64,000 nucleotides of DNA from Brucella sp. 21LCYQ03 (GCF_023554105.1 NZ_JAMJWE010000003.1:186001-250000), one strand, 5' to 3'; numbered from the stretch's first letter, positions 36,792 to 46,912 are shown. Made by a program: numbers and translations. The notes: a model not told the origin generated them from the letters alone.

Positions 36792-36835
36792 TAGAGCGTC
36801 CTTTGTGCGTCCATTCGGACGCACGGCGCTCTAGT
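36792..36835. repeat. REP-like palindrome
   Basis: Outer arms CTAGAGCG/CGCTCTAG and inner arms GTGCGTCC/GGACGCAC around ATTC form a nested 16-base-pair dyad. The AGAGCG...CGCTCT ends are shared with the repeat near 45.9 kb. It resembles short intergenic palindromes common in Brucellaceae genomes. Confidence 0.65.
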
Positions 36836-36956
36836 AAGGCACAAAATTGCCGTAAAGCGCCCGAAGGTAATTGTTTGCCGGCTGGTGAGTTTCCTATATG
36901 TTCTCAGCCACTTGGTAGGTTGATACCGTCAACGGATAGATTCTTCGGGAGTTGTT

Positions 36957-38081
36957 TTGTCGTTTTCAGTTTCAGTAGAGCGCCTTGTCGCGCGCTGGCA
37001 GCAGGAAGGCCTTATCGATGCAGAGACTGCATCGCGGTTGAACGCTGACCTCGAAAAACGTGGCCCCCGGTTCAGCCTTGGTTCGGTTCTGGCAACTCTT
37101 GGCGGGCTTTTGCTGGGGGCAGCCGTCATCATGCTGGTGGCGGCAAACTGGCAAGATATGCCACGCATGGTACGTATCGGCCTGATCTTTGCATTGATAT
37201 GGGTGTGCTATGTCGGCGGAGCATGGCGACAGACCCGTGGCGATACCGTGCTGCCGCAGGCTCTCTATATCATTGCCGCAGCATCATTCGGTGCCGGTAT
37301 CGCGCTTGTAGGGCAGATGTATCATATGTCGGGCGATGTGCATTCTGCTGCCGTCGTCTGGGCAGTGGGCGTTTTTGCCTCGGCATTCCTGCTCCGCTCA
37401 TCGGTGCTTACGGCTTTTGGTGCGGCAGTCGCTTGCTTTTATCTCTCAACCTACTTTTTCGACAATGATTATGGCAGTCTGAGCTATCGCTGGATCGGGC
37501 CCTTGTTGGTTCTGGTGGGAGCTATTGCTGCACGCTTCACACAATCACGACATGCGGCGCATATTCTGTGTCTGTTTGTTTTGGGATGGGCTTCGCTTCT
37601 TTATTCTGAGAACGAGAGTCGTTTCATTCTCGGTACGATGCTGATTGTTGGTATTGGCTTCATGCTTGCGGATGCTTTCGCACATGACCCACTTCAGAAA
37701 TTGACACGGTTCGCGCATCCGCTTGCATCTTACGGGCTGCTGCTCGCATTGCTGGCATTGGGTATTCTCCAGCTTGACACCATGCTTTCAACGATCTTCG
37801 ACAAAGACGTGACGCAGGATGTCGTCTTTGGCATTATCATTCTGGCGCTTGCCGTTGGTGCGCTTGCACTGTGCGGGCGGGATAATGGCAGTTTACGTTC
37901 GATTGCCTATGCGGCTTTTTCATTTGAAGTGCTTTATCTGGCCTTCACAACCGTCGGCTCAATGATCGGCACATCGGGCTTCTTCCTTATCGCCGGCGTC
38001 CTGGTTCTTCTTCTGGCGGCCTTTGTTCGTCGTATGGAAAACAGGTTCGGACGAAAGCGCCAAGGGGAGTTGAAGCTATGA
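36957..38081 (+). CDS. DUF2157 multi-pass membrane protein
   Basis: 374 residues. A short N-terminal cytoplasmic helix (VERLVARWQQEGLIDAETASRL, the conserved DUF2157 head) is followed by about ten hydrophobic segments from residue 43 to 365. The start is TTG at 36957. Function is unknown. The stop overlaps the ATG of the next gene (ATGA), and the pair DUF2157 plus GDYXXLXY is conserved in many bacteria, implying a joint envelope function. Confidence 0.83.
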   Translation: MSFSVSVERLVARWQQEGLIDAETASRLNADLEKRGPRFSLGSVLATLGGLLLGAAVIMLVAANWQDMPRMVRIGLIFALIWVCYVGGAWRQTRGDTVLPQALYIIAAASFGAGIALVGQMYHMSGDVHSAAVVWAVGVFASAFLLRSSVLTAFGAAVACFYLSTYFFDNDYGSLSYRWIGPLLVLVGAIAARFTQSRHAAHILCLFVLGWASLLYSENESRFILGTMLIVGIGFMLADAFAHDPLQKLTRFAHPLASYGLLLALLALGILQLDTMLSTIFDKDVTQDVVFGIIILALAVGALALCGRDNGSLRSIAYAAFSFEVLYLAFTTVGSMIGTSGFFLIAGVLVLLLAAFVRRMENRFGRKRQGELKL

Positions 38082-38650
38082 GCTTATTAAAGAGTAAGTG
38101 GCTTTATGCGGGTGCCGTTGTTGCTGCCGCGCTTCAGACCGGCATCCTTTACGCAAGTATTGAGGAACGCGCTTCTGTGCTGCGCTCTGGCCATGAGGTC
38201 GTGCTTCAGACGCGCCCTGTTGATCCTCGCGACTTGATGCGCGGAGATTATGTGATCCTTGGCTATGATATCACGTCGATTGACCGCAAGTTGATCAATG
38301 GATCTCCTGTCGACGGTTCTCGCACTGTTTATGTATCTTTGAAGCCCGGTGATGGCGGCATTTGGCACGTCGCTCGTGCATCTTTTATACCTTTCGCGGA
38401 CCTCGCTACGGATGAAGTGCAGATTCGCGGAGAATCGACCTACGCGATTGCAGATTACCCGGATGCCACGCTTAATATGCGTTACGGCATAGAGCGCTAT
38501 TACGTGCCTGAAGGTGAGGGGCGTGTGATTGAGGATAGCCAGCGAGATTTAGAAATCACCGCGGTAGTTGCTGTGGATGATGCAGGGACCGCTGTAATCA
38601 AGGCTTTGCGTGATAAAGGTACGCAACTTTATGAAGAGCCGCTCTATTAA
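38078..38650 (+). CDS. GDYXXLXY-domain envelope protein
   Basis: 190 residues. An N-terminal membrane or signal helix (WLYAGAVVAAALQTGILYA) precedes the domain with the eponymous motif in DPRDLMRGDYVILGYDI and a C-terminal ITAVVAVDDAGTAVIKAL. The domain should lie in the periplasm. Function is unknown. It overlaps the DUF2157 gene by four bases, so the two are translated together. Confidence 0.85.
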   Translation: MSLLKSKWLYAGAVVAAALQTGILYASIEERASVLRSGHEVVLQTRPVDPRDLMRGDYVILGYDITSIDRKLINGSPVDGSRTVYVSLKPGDGGIWHVARASFIPFADLATDEVQIRGESTYAIADYPDATLNMRYGIERYYVPEGEGRVIEDSQRDLEITAVVAVDDAGTAVIKALRDKGTQLYEEPLY

Positions 38651-38771
38651 TCAGGCTTTAAATAAAAAGAGCTTGGCTAAGGCGAGAAGATCGCTATATA
38701 GGGGCGGAAAGCACGAAAGCGCTTCGGCTTGAAAGAGCTGAAAATCAATCTTGCAAAACGGCTTTTTTCCT

Positions 38772-38799
38772 TTGAACCGGGAAAATTGAGTGTTATAGA
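38772..38799 (+). promoter_or_regulatory. candidate sigma-70 promoter for tRNA-Leu
   Basis: TTGAAC (38772-38777), a 16-base spacer and TATAGA (38794-38799) lie about 75 bases ahead of the tRNA. A perfect hairpin, GTGTATTC/GAATACAC with loop GGTG (38843-38862), sits in the implied 5' leader just before the mature end. Confidence 0.5.
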
Positions 38800-38874
38800 G
38801 ACGCGCGCTTTCGAGAGGCGGTTCAATATCTGAGACGATACTGTGTATTCGGTGGAATACACTTCGGTTCAGAA

Positions 38875-38957
38875 GCGGATATGGCGAAATTGGTAGACGC
38901 ACCAGATTTAGGTTCTGGCGGGAGACCGTGGGGGTTCGAGTCCCTCTATCCGCACCA
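38875..38957 (+). tRNA. tRNA-Leu (anticodon UAG)
   Basis: A class II tRNA: acceptor arms GCGGATA and TATCCGC, discriminator A and encoded CCA. The anticodon stem CCAGA/TCTGG frames the loop TTTAGGT, anticodon TAG. The long variable arm follows, then GGTTCGAGTCC in the T arm. It reads CUA and, by wobble, other CUN leucine codons. It lies between the GDYXXLXY gene and tig. Confidence 0.97.
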
Positions 38958-39043
38958 ACTGCCTCAAGGCAAAGAATTTCTCTCCCGCGACAAGGCAAAA
39001 GCGCCGGCAACGGCGGGGCAATGATAGAAGTGAAGGTTTGAAC

Positions 39044-40471
39044 ATGCAGGTTACCGAAACGCTTAATGAAGGGCTGAAGCGCGAGATTAAAGTCGTGGTT
39101 CCTGCCGGAGATCTCGAAGCGAAGCTTTCTGAGCGCCTAGATACTGCGCGTGGCCGCGCTAAGATCAACGGTTTCCGTCCAGGTAAGGTGCCAACTGCAC
39201 ACCTGCGCAAGACTTACGGCAAGTCCTTCATGGCTGAGATCGTGAACGAAATCCTCAACGATTCGTCGCGTTCGATTCTTGCTGACCGCAACGAAAAGTC
39301 GGCAACGCAGCCAGTTGTTTCGATGTCGGAAGACGAAAAAGAAGCTGAAAAGGTTCTCGACGGCAAGGCCGATTTCGTTTTCTCGCTGACTTACGAAGTT
39401 CTGCCAAAGATCGAAGTCAAGGATTTCAGCAAGATCGCTGTCACCCGTGAAGTTGTTGACATCTCGGAAGAAGAAGTTGACGAACAGGTTAAGCGCATTG
39501 CTTCCTCGACCCGCACTTATGAAGCGAAGAAGGGCAAAGCTGAAAACGAAGATCGCGTAACGATCGACTATCTCGGCAAGCTCGACGGCGAAGCCTTTGA
39601 AGGCGGCGCAGACACCGACGCTCAGCTCGTTCTTGGTTCCAACCAGTTCATTCCTGGTTTTGAAGAGCAGCTCGTTGGCCTCAAGGCTGGCGACGAGAAG
39701 GTTATCAACGTAACTTTCCCTGCTGAATACGGTGCAGCACATCTTGCTGGCAAAGACGCAACCTTCGACATCACCGTTAAGGGCGTTGAAAAGGCTGGCG
39801 AACTCGTTCTCGACGACGAAACTGCAAAGAAGCTCGGCATTGAATCGCTTGAGCGTCTGCGTCAGGTTGTTCGTGAGCAGATCGAAAGCCAGTACGGCCA
39901 GATTACCCGTCAGAAGGTAAAGCGTCAGATTCTCGACGCGCTCGATGGCGATTACGCTTTCGAAACACCTGAAAAGCTGGTTGAAGCTGAATTCAACAAC
40001 ATCTGGCAGCAGATCAACTTCGACCTGCAGCAGGCTGGTCGCACGTTTGAAGACGAAGAAACCACGGAAGAAGCTGCTCGCGAAGAATATCGCAAGCTTG
40101 CTGAACGCCGCGTTCGTCTCGGTCTGGTTCTCTCCGAAATCGGCGAAAAAGCTGGCGTAGAAGTAACTGAAGAAGAACTGCAGCGCGCAGTTTACGATCA
40201 GGTACGTCGCTACCCAGGTCAGGAAAAGGAAATCTACGAATTCCTGCGCAAGACGCCGGATGCAGTAGCTAACCTTCGCGCACCGATCTTCGAAGAAAAG
40301 GTCGTTGACCATCTGCTCGCGAACATCAACGTGACCGATAAGAAGGTCTCGAAGGAAGAGCTGACTGCAGAAGACGAAGACGGTTCGGAAGCAAAGCCTG
40401 CTAAGAAGGCAGCAGCCAAGAAGAAGGCCGCTCCTAAGAAGAAGGCAGAAGAAAAGTCCGACGAGGCTTAA
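39044..40471 (+). CDS. tig: trigger factor
   Basis: 475 residues, a ribosome-bound chaperone and prolyl isomerase. The ribosome-binding signature [18 protein letters not shown] is near residue 45, the FKBP-type domain ([20 protein letters not shown] to [19 protein letters not shown]) spans about 160-245, and the C-terminal chaperone arms end in a lysine/alanine-rich tail. The ATG at 39044 is preferred to a TTG two codons earlier. A terminator follows. Confidence 0.95.
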   Translation: MQVTETLNEGLKREIKVVVPAGDLEAKLSERLDTARGRAKINGFRPGKVPTAHLRKTYGKSFMAEIVNEILNDSSRSILADRNEKSATQPVVSMSEDEKEAEKVLDGKADFVFSLTYEVLPKIEVKDFSKIAVTREVVDISEEEVDEQVKRIASSTRTYEAKKGKAENEDRVTIDYLGKLDGEAFEGGADTDAQLVLGSNQFIPGFEEQLVGLKAGDEKVINVTFPAEYGAAHLAGKDATFDITVKGVEKAGELVLDDETAKKLGIESLERLRQVVREQIESQYGQITRQKVKRQILDALDGDYAFETPEKLVEAEFNNIWQQINFDLQQAGRTFEDEETTEEAAREEYRKLAERRVRLGLVLSEIGEKAGVEVTEEELQRAVYDQVRRYPGQEKEIYEFLRKTPDAVANLRAPIFEEKVVDHLLANINVTDKKVSKEELTAEDEDGSEAKPAKKAAAKKKAAPKKKAEEKSDEA

Positions 40472-40498
40472 TTCTCTCTCTGATATGAATATGGAATT

Positions 40499-40524
40499 GG
40501 CCGCGCATTGCGCGGCCTTTTCTG
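40499..40524 (+). terminator. intrinsic terminator after tig
   Basis: GGCCGCGC pairs with GCGCGGCC around ATT, followed by TTTTC. Confidence 0.85.
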
Positions 40525-40630
40525 TTTGACCACGGCTGATTGACTGGCTGAAAAGCTTGCATCCTATGGGGGTTTGCTCTAGCCAGTAATCAATCAGTTT
40601 TTAGCTCAATCCGAATATTTGCGAGCCAGC

Positions 40631-42133
40631 ATGACCCTTATTGATACGCGCACACCAGAACCGAAACGCTTTATCTCTGGCGCCACCGGCGACTGGGAAA
40701 TCGTCATTGGCATGGAAGTCCACGCACAGGTCACGTCCGAATCGAAGCTCTTCTCCGGTTCGTCCACAGCGTTCGGCGCGGAGCCGAATGCGAATGTATC
40801 CCTGGTCGATGCTGCGATGCCGGGCATGTTGCCGGTGATCAATATTGAATGCGTCAAGCAGGCTGTGCGTACCGGCATTGGCCTCAACGCACAGGTCAAT
40901 CTGAAGTCGGTTTTCGACCGCAAAAACTACTTCTACCCTGATCTGCCGCAGGGTTATCAGATTTCGCAGTTCAAGCAGCCGATTATTGGCGAAGGCAAGA
41001 TCATGATCTCGGTCGGCCCCGACAATAAGGGCCAGTTCGAAGACGTAGAAATTGGTATTGAACGTCTGCATCTGGAACAGGATGCGGGCAAGTCGATCCA
41101 TGATCAGCATCCGACCATGTCTTATGTCGATCTGAACCGTTCTGGCGTAGCGCTGATGGAAATCGTTTCCAAGCCTGATCTGCGTTCGTCGGATGAAGCC
41201 CGCGCTTATCTGACCAAGCTGCGCACAATCGTCCGCTATCTTGGCACTTGCGACGGCAACATGGACGAAGGCTCGATGCGCGCCGACGTGAACGTTTCCG
41301 TTCGCCGTCCGGGCGGTGAATTCGGCACGCGTTGCGAAATCAAGAACGTCAACTCAATCCGCTTTGTTGGTCAGGCGATTGAATATGAAGCACGTCGCCA
41401 GATTGCTATTCTGGAAGACGGCGGTTCTATCGATCAGGAAACGCGTCTGTTTGATCCGGTGAAGGGTGAAACCCGTTCGATGCGCTCCAAGGAAGAAGCG
41501 CATGACTATCGCTATTTCCCGGACCCAGACCTTCTGCCGCTCGAATTTGATCAGGCATTTGTTGATGCGCTTGCTGCTGATCTACCAGAATTGCCAGACG
41601 TCAAAAAAGACCGTTTTGTCGAAAAGCTCGGCATCTCGGTTTATGACGCATCGATTCTGGTCAGTGAAAAGGCGATTGCTGATTATTACGAAGTCGTTTG
41701 TGATGGTCGTGACGGCAAACTGGCGGCAAACTGGGTCATCAACGATCTTCTTGGTGCACTGAACAAGGCAGGCAAGGACATTGAAGAATCGCCTGTTACG
41801 CCTGCACAGCTCGGTGCGATCATTGATCTGATTAAGGACGGTACAATTTCCGGCAAGATCGCCAAGGAATTGTTTGAAATTGTCTGGAACGAAGGTGGCG
41901 AACCGAAGCAGATTGTCGAAGATCGCGGCATGAAGCAGGTGACCGATACCGGCGCGATTGAAAAGGCCGTTGACGACATCATTGCAGCCAATCCGGAAAA
42001 GGCTCAGCAGGCCAAGGAAAAGCCAAGCATGGCTGGCTGGTTTGTCGGTCAGGTCATGAAGGCAACCGGCGGCAAGGCCAATCCGCAGGCCGTTAATGAT
42101 CTGGTTAAGTCCAAGCTTGGGACTGAAGAATAA
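40631..42133 (+). CDS. gatB: aspartyl/glutamyl-tRNA(Asn/Gln) amidotransferase subunit B
   Basis: 500 residues. GatB binds the misacylated tRNA and, with GatA and GatC, amidates Glu-tRNA-Gln or Asp-tRNA-Asn. Signatures are [10 protein letters not shown] near the start, [17 protein letters not shown], the [19 protein letters not shown] cradle and the C-terminal YqeY-like tail domain (about 345-500). The ATG at 40631 ([12 protein letters not shown]) fits the family; a TTG four codons earlier does not. gatA and gatC are not adjacent. The stop overlaps the next start (TAATG). Confidence 0.95.
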   Translation: MTLIDTRTPEPKRFISGATGDWEIVIGMEVHAQVTSESKLFSGSSTAFGAEPNANVSLVDAAMPGMLPVINIECVKQAVRTGIGLNAQVNLKSVFDRKNYFYPDLPQGYQISQFKQPIIGEGKIMISVGPDNKGQFEDVEIGIERLHLEQDAGKSIHDQHPTMSYVDLNRSGVALMEIVSKPDLRSSDEARAYLTKLRTIVRYLGTCDGNMDEGSMRADVNVSVRRPGGEFGTRCEIKNVNSIRFVGQAIEYEARRQIAILEDGGSIDQETRLFDPVKGETRSMRSKEEAHDYRYFPDPDLLPLEFDQAFVDALAADLPELPDVKKDRFVEKLGISVYDASILVSEKAIADYYEVVCDGRDGKLAANWVINDLLGALNKAGKDIEESPVTPAQLGAIIDLIKDGTISGKIAKELFEIVWNEGGEPKQIVEDRGMKQVTDTGAIEKAVDDIIAANPEKAQQAKEKPSMAGWFVGQVMKATGGKANPQAVNDLVKSKLGTEE

Positions 42134-42636
42134 TGTGGGTTCGCAGCGCCAGTGAAGCCGATCTGAAGGCCGTGCACGAATTGCTGGTTTCAACCTGGCA
42201 TGCGACTTTCGATGACATTCTTGGTCAGGAGACGGTAAATGCCGTCACTGGCCAGTGGCATTCTGTTGCAGCACTTAAGGCCAATCTCAAGAAGCCATAT
42301 TCTGAATTCATCGTTGCAGACAACGGCGAGGGTGGTATCGACGGAATGGCTTTTGCAAGCCAGACCGGAGAAGGAAAGGCCTCGCTTCATCAGCTTTACG
42401 TTCGGCCTGAGACGCAGGTTCAGGGCATCGGTACGATGCTTCTGGCAGAAATTGAAATGGCTTTTCCCGGCGTTAATACGATGCGCCTTGAAGTCATCGA
42501 GCGCAACGCAAAATCTGTTCGTTTCTACGAGCGTAAAGGTTATGCGAAGGTCGGCCGTAGCGAAGATTGGGGCGATCCCAATTGCAAAGAGCCTGTACTG
42601 ATTATGGAAAAGTCTCTTGAAGGCTGGAGCATGTAG
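42133..42636 (+). CDS. GNAT-family N-acetyltransferase
   Basis: 167 residues. The acetyl-CoA binding loop is VQGIGTMLLAEIEMAFP, preceded by LHQLYVRPETQ and followed by LEVIERNAKSVRFYERKGY, the standard GNAT core. The acceptor is unknown. It overlaps gatB by one base and is probably co-translated with it. Confidence 0.88.
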   Translation: MWVRSASEADLKAVHELLVSTWHATFDDILGQETVNAVTGQWHSVAALKANLKKPYSEFIVADNGEGGIDGMAFASQTGEGKASLHQLYVRPETQVQGIGTMLLAEIEMAFPGVNTMRLEVIERNAKSVRFYERKGYAKVGRSEDWGDPNCKEPVLIMEKSLEGWSM

Positions 42637-42768
42637 CAACTCTTTGCTGCTGCATCATACTCTTGTGACAGCGGCAACTTGCCCCTTGCCTTGTGCCTTT
42701 GATAGGGCCATAAGCGTTCAAAACCCGGCAGTTATTCTGTCTGTGGCAATAACGGATCTGGATAGGTC

Positions 42769-43179
42769 ATGAAAACATTTATTACGCAAGTCTTCACATG
42801 GTGGAATAGCCAGACGCTTGGCACCCGCCTTCATACCTGGCGCAAAGGCGAACGGGTTGGCGAAGATGAGTTTGGTAATATCTACTATCAGGGTGGCAAA
42901 GACTCTGAAGGTCGCACCCGTCGGTGGGTAATTTTCAACGGTTATGCAGAAGCAAGCGCGATCCCTCCGGGCTGGCATGGCTGGATGCATCACCGCGTTG
43001 ATACGCCGCCAAGCAAGGAAGACTACAAGCCACGTGACTGGCAGAAGCCACATTTGCAGAACCTTACAGGTTCGCCACTGGCTTATCGTCCAAAGGGCTC
43101 GATCGCTATTCCGGGAACAACACCGGGCGAACGTCCGCGCGTTACGGGCGAATATGACGCCTGGACACCGGGTAACTAA
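42769..43179 (+). CDS. NADH:ubiquinone oxidoreductase accessory subunit NDUFA12 homologue
   Basis: 136 residues, the alphaproteobacterial form of the complex I subunit NDUFA12 (B17.2). Characteristic stretches are LHTWRKGERVGEDEFGNIYYQ, RRWVIFNGYAEASAIPPGWHGWMHH and the Pro/Gly-rich end GTTPGERPRVTGEYDAWTPG. In Paracoccus and mitochondria it binds the peripheral arm of complex I. The gene is not with the nuo operon here. A strong terminator follows. Confidence 0.93.
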   Translation: MKTFITQVFTWWNSQTLGTRLHTWRKGERVGEDEFGNIYYQGGKDSEGRTRRWVIFNGYAEASAIPPGWHGWMHHRVDTPPSKEDYKPRDWQKPHLQNLTGSPLAYRPKGSIAIPGTTPGERPRVTGEYDAWTPGN

Positions 43180-43187
43180 TTAAGCAG

Positions 43188-43221
43188 AAAAAACGGCATG
43201 AACATTCATGCCGTTTTTTAT
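43188..43221 (+). terminator. intrinsic terminator after the NDUFA12 homologue
   Basis: AAAAAACGGCATGAA pairs with TTCATGCCGTTTTTT around a very short loop. Confidence 0.9.
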
Positions 43222-43355
43222 TGTGCGCGGTTTGCGTAAAACGGCTGAGGATATATCCCTCTACTGTGCGACGATACGGCATTGTTGCTTGCGGCTGGGC
43301 AACGAATCGTCACATTTGATCCCTAGGAATTACTAAGGTGCTATAATTAACCAGA

Positions 43356-43829
43356 TTGATACGGATATCCGTTTTGACGAAGTATTCTCCCGGCACGGCT
43401 ATAAGCGGTAAAAACTGGTTCAAGCAGGCAGCAAAGGTTGCTCTGCTCGCGCTCATGGCTGGTTCTGTGAGCTTCAATGCAGCCTTTGCAGAACGTATTT
43501 CTAATCCCGTTGCAGAGTTTTCTGGTCTGGATAAGATCACGGGCCGTATTACGACATTTGATGTTTATATCAATGAAACAGTGCAGTTTGGTGCGTTACA
43601 GGTGACACCAAAGGTTTGTTATTCACGCACTGAGAATGAAGCGCCGCGTACCGATGCTTTTGTCGAAGTCGATGAAATCACGCTCGATCGCAAAATCCGT
43701 CGTATTTTTACGGGCTGGATGTTTGCCGATAGTCCAGGTTTAAATGCTGTCGAACACCCGATTTATGATGTGTGGCTTAAAAACTGCAAACAGTCGTCTG
43801 ACGTCCCGCCACCAAGCCAGCGTAATTAG
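43356..43829 (+). CDS. DUF2155 periplasmic protein
   Basis: Up to 157 residues. A signal peptide (ALLALMAGSVSFNAAFA, cleavage near residue 46) is followed by the DUF2155 domain: ISNPVAEFSGLDKITGRITTFDVYINETVQFGAL, KVCYSRTENEAPRTDAFVEVDE and FTGWMFADSPGLNAVEHPIYDVWLKNC. Two cysteines (in VCYSR and KNC) could form a disulfide. Function is unknown. The start is uncertain: TTG at 43356 or TTG at 43374. It often neighbours the NDUFA12 gene in this class. Confidence 0.85.
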   Translation: MIRISVLTKYSPGTAISGKNWFKQAAKVALLALMAGSVSFNAAFAERISNPVAEFSGLDKITGRITTFDVYINETVQFGALQVTPKVCYSRTENEAPRTDAFVEVDEITLDRKIRRIFTGWMFADSPGLNAVEHPIYDVWLKNCKQSSDVPPPSQRN

Positions 43830-43837
43830 TCAGATCT

Positions 43838-44452
43838 TTAAAAAATCGCAGTGATTGTAAGCGCGTGTTCGAGCAGCGCTTCATATTTTTTGCGCCTTAC
43901 TTCTATGGCGCCAAAACGCTCCAGATGCGCTGTGGTAAACTGTGTATCCAGCAGCACGAATCCCTGCTGATTGAGATGCTCTACCAGATAGGTGAGGCAG
44001 ACCTTGGAGGCGTCACGCTTACGTGTAAACATGCTCTCGCCAAAAAAGGCGCCACCAAGCGTCACGCCATAAAGCCCGCCGACGAGATGGCCGTCATGCC
44101 ATGCTTCAACCGTGTGGCAATGACCAGCTTCAAAAAGCTTACCATAGGCCTCGCGGATGGGAGCGTTGATCCATGTTCGTGCGCGTTCACCAGAGCCACT
44201 AGCGCAGCCGTCAATAACGCCCTCGAAATCACTGTCGAGCTTAATTTCAAAAACAGCTTGTCGGATGGTTTTTTGCAGGCTTTTCGGAACGTGAAAGCCA
44301 TCAAGCGGGATGATACCGCGCTTATCGGGACGTACCCAGAAAATCTCTGGATCGTCCGCCTCTTCTGCCATTGGGAAAACCCCGGTGGCATATGCCCGCA
44401 GGAGCAATTCCGGGTCGATTGAATAGTCGTCCGGGGAAGCTCCTGCGGGCAA
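43838..44452 (-). CDS. aat: leucyl/phenylalanyl-tRNA--protein transferase
   Basis: 204 residues. It adds Leu or Phe to proteins with N-terminal Lys or Arg and so marks them for ClpAP. The family sequence is clear: [66 protein letters not shown] and [16 protein letters not shown]. The start is a TTG at 44452, only 5 bases after the accC stop, with AGGTG upstream. It is the last gene of the aroQ-accB-accC-aat run. Confidence 0.93.
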   Translation of the reverse strand: MPAGASPDDYSIDPELLLRAYATGVFPMAEEADDPEIFWVRPDKRGIIPLDGFHVPKSLQKTIRQAVFEIKLDSDFEGVIDGCASGSGERARTWINAPIREAYGKLFEAGHCHTVEAWHDGHLVGGLYGVTLGGAFFGESMFTRKRDASKVCLTYLVEHLNQQGFVLLDTQFTTAHLERFGAIEVRRKKYEALLEHALTITAIF

Positions 44453-44457
44453 TTTAT

Positions 44458-45816
44458 TTATGCACCTGATGTTTCTGACTGTTGAGCCAGATACTTTTCA
44501 AGCCAATGGATGTCATAATCACCATTGGCGATGTCCTGATTGGAAATCAGGTCTTGGAACAGGGGCAGGGTCGTCTTGACGCCATCGACAACAAACTCAT
44601 CGAGCGCGCGACGCAGACGCATCATGCATTCAACGCGGTTGCGACCATGTACGATCAGCTTACCAATGAGGCTGTCGTAATATGGCGGAATGCGGTAGCC
44701 GGAATAAACGCCCGAATCCACACGGATGCCAAGGCCACCCGGTGTATGGTAGTGCGTGATCAAGCCCGGTGAAGGCGTAAAGTTGCGCGGATCTTCAGCA
44801 TTGATGCGGCATTCAATAGCATGGCCATGGAAGCGAACATCGCTCTGCTTGACGGAAAGACCGAGACCAGCTGCCACACGGATCTGCTCGTGAACAAGAT
44901 CGATGCCGGTAATGGCTTCAGTGACCGGATGCTCCACCTGAAGGCGGGTATTCATTTCAATGAAATAGAACTCGCCGTTTTCATAGAGAAACTCGATCGT
45001 GCCTGCACCGCGATAGCCCATATCGGCAACAGCATTGGCACAGATCATGCCTATCTTGTCGCGTGCTTCAGCGTTCAGTGCTGGCGAATTGGCTTCTTCC
45101 CAGACCTTCTGGTGACGACGCTGCAAGGAGCAGTCGCGTTCGCCAAGATGGATTGCATTGCCAGCACCATCGCCCATGACCTGCACTTCGATGTGGCGCG
45201 GTTTTTCGAGATACTTCTCGATGTAAACTGCATCATCACCAAAAGCGGCACCAGCTTCGGTACGTGCTGTAGCAAGTGCTACTGCCAGATCATCTTCAGT
45301 GCGCGCAACCTTCATGCCGCGGCCACCACCACCGGCTGATGCCTTGATGATGACTGGATAACCGATTTCTTTTGCGATGCGCTTGGCTTCGCCTTCGTCG
45401 GTTACGCCACCATCCGAACCCGGAACGACCGGAATGCCGAGGCGCTTTGCAGTGCGCTTGGCTTCGATCTTGTCGCCCATGGTGCGGATATGTGCGGAGG
45501 TTGGTCCGATGAAGGTAATGCCATGTGCTTCAAGAATTTCAGCAAACTTGGCATTTTCCGACAGGAAGCCGTAGCCCGGATGGATTGCATCCGCGCCAGT
45601 GATCTCACAAGCGGCAACGATTTGATGAATATTCAGATAGCTGTCGCGTGATGGAGGCGGTCCAATGCAAACGCTTTCGTCCGCAAGGCGAACATGCATC
45701 GCATCGGCGTCTGCCGTGGAATGAACTGCGACCGTCTTGATGCCCAGTTCTTTACAAGCCCTGAGCACACGAAGAGCGATTTCGCCACGATTGGCTATGA
45801 GTATCTTTTGAAACAT
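44458..45816 (-). CDS. accC: acetyl-CoA carboxylase, biotin carboxylase subunit
   Basis: 452 residues. It carboxylates the biotin on AccB in the first step of fatty-acid synthesis. [20 protein letters not shown] is the standard N-terminus; the ATP-grasp loop [33 protein letters not shown] and the active-site [14 protein letters not shown] are all there. The ATG at 45816 starts MFQKIL; an ATG 7 codons upstream is in frame. It is separated from accB by 161 bases that hold a dispersed repeat, which is unusual for this tight pair. Confidence 0.95.
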   Translation of the reverse strand: MFQKILIANRGEIALRVLRACKELGIKTVAVHSTADADAMHVRLADESVCIGPPPSRDSYLNIHQIVAACEITGADAIHPGYGFLSENAKFAEILEAHGITFIGPTSAHIRTMGDKIEAKRTAKRLGIPVVPGSDGGVTDEGEAKRIAKEIGYPVIIKASAGGGGRGMKVARTEDDLAVALATARTEAGAAFGDDAVYIEKYLEKPRHIEVQVMGDGAGNAIHLGERDCSLQRRHQKVWEEANSPALNAEARDKIGMICANAVADMGYRGAGTIEFLYENGEFYFIEMNTRLQVEHPVTEAITGIDLVHEQIRVAAGLGLSVKQSDVRFHGHAIECRINAEDPRNFTPSPGLITHYHTPGGLGIRVDSGVYSGYRIPPYYDSLIGKLIVHGRNRVECMMRLRRALDEFVVDGVKTTLPLFQDLISNQDIANGDYDIHWLEKYLAQQSETSGA

Positions 45817-45855
45817 TGCGCTTTGCTGCCCGTTCATTGAATAAGCCGGAATTCT

Positions 45856-45960
45856 AAAGCATGTCTCCCAAAAGTGGGAACCGGTTTTGGGATAAAGATA
45901 TGCTTAAAAACAAAGAAATAGAGCGAGCGTTGTGGATACCATCAGGTGCGACACGCTCTA
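45856..45960. repeat. dispersed palindromic repeat inside the accB-accC gap
   Basis: AGCAT-TC-TCCCAAAA at the left pairs with TTTTGGGA-TA-ATGCT to 45904. A second dyad, GAGCG...CGCTC with inner pairing, ends at 45960. The core (AAGTGGGAACCGGTTTTGGGA) is an intergenic repeat of a type common in rhizobia and Brucellaceae, and the element at 58339-58436 has the same two-part plan. Confidence 0.7.
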
Positions 45961-45977
45961 ATGACCGATGGGTCGTC

Positions 45978-46439
45978 TTATTCAATGACGACAAGCGGTT
46001 CGCCGAATTCAACAGGCGCTGCATCTTCAACCAGAATTGCCTTAACCGTACCGGCGCGTGGAGCAGCGATCTGGTTCATGGTCTTCATAGCTTCGATGAT
46101 GAGAAGGGTCTGGCCTTCCTTAACCTGTGTTCCAACTTCGATGAAGTTGCGTGCGCCAGGAGCAGGGGCGAGATAGGCGGTACCGACCATTGGCGAAGGA
46201 ACAGCATTCTTGCTGAGTTCTGCTTTGGTTGGTTCTGCTGCAACGGCGGCAACAGGCGCTGCAACTGCAACAGGTGCAGCCTGCATGACGGTGGCCGCAG
46301 CCTGAACCGTTACATTGCGCGAAACGCGAATGCGGAGTTCACCATGTTCGACTTCGATATCGGTGAGGTCGGTTTCATTGAGAATGTTCGCGAGATCGCG
46401 GATTGTATCTTTATCGATGACGGAAGTTTTGCTGGACAT
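45978..46439 (-). CDS. accB: acetyl-CoA carboxylase biotin carboxyl carrier protein
   Basis: 153 residues: an N-terminal helical region, an Ala/Pro/Val-rich linker (about 45-75) and the biotinyl domain with the biotin-accepting Lys119 in [11 protein letters not shown]. It carries biotin between AccC and the carboxyltransferase. It starts 17 bases after aroQ; accC lies downstream behind a repeat. Confidence 0.95.
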   Translation of the reverse strand: MSSKTSVIDKDTIRDLANILNETDLTDIEVEHGELRIRVSRNVTVQAAATVMQAAPVAVAAPVAAVAAEPTKAELSKNAVPSPMVGTAYLAPAPGARNFIEVGTQVKEGQTLLIIEAMKTMNQIAAPRAGTVKAILVEDAAPVEFGEPLVVIE

Positions 46440-46456
46440 ATCAGGCCCCTTTACGC

Positions 46457-46912
46457 TTACCCGTTGTTTTCTTCTTCTTTGGCAATTGCCGCGAGTGCGC
46501 GCAGGCCGAGCAGGTATCCTTCCGCGCCAAAGCCGCAGATAACGCCCTTGGCGACTGCGGAGACATAGGAATGATGCCGGAACGCTTCACGCGCATGAAT
46601 ATTCGACAGATGCACCTCAACAACCGTTACCTTGGCTGAGCGGATGGCATCGTGAATAGCAACCGAAGTATGACTGTAAGCAGCCGGGTTGATCAGGACA
46701 TAAGCGTTTTTATCGCCTGCTTCCTGAATCCAGCTGACCAGATCACCTTCGTAATTCGTCTGACGAAAATCGACAGTAAGGCCTAGTTGTTCGGACTCAC
46801 GTTTGCAGCTCGCTTCGATATCATCGAGCGTTGCCACACCGTAGATGCCCGGCTCGCGCTTCCCAAGAAGATTGAGATTGGGGCCGTTCAGAACAAAAAC
46901 CGTTTTTACCAT
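46457..46912 (-). CDS. aroQ: 3-dehydroquinate dehydratase, type II
   Basis: 151 residues, the dodecameric type II enzyme of the shikimate pathway. [21 protein letters not shown] holds the catalytic Tyr, [16 protein letters not shown] and [17 protein letters not shown] the substrate site. The ATG at 46912 (MVKTVFVL) is preferred to one two codons earlier. It heads the run that includes accB, accC and aat. Confidence 0.94.
   Translation of the reverse strand: MVKTVFVLNGPNLNLLGKREPGIYGVATLDDIEASCKRESEQLGLTVDFRQTNYEGDLVSWIQEAGDKNAYVLINPAAYSHTSVAIHDAIRSAKVTVVEVHLSNIHAREAFRHHSYVSAVAKGVICGFGAEGYLLGLRALAAIAKEEENNG

Larger units (their letters stand above)
36587..36956 (+). other. 370-base gap between the DUF1127 gene and the DUF2157 gene
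   Basis: A divergent intergenic region. It holds the upstream region of the DUF1127 unit (36587-36720), an AT-rich stretch, and a long palindromic repeat at 36792-36835. I see no further gene. Confidence 0.6.

Noticed and set aside
38651-39010. 119-codon minus-strand ORF over the tRNA
   Set aside because: The [21 protein letters not shown]-type product is the well-known antisense translation of a tRNA-Leu gene.
39137-40312. 391-codon minus-strand ORF opposite tig
   Set aside because: Phe/Leu-rich antisense shadow of a well-supported trigger factor gene; no start signal or family.
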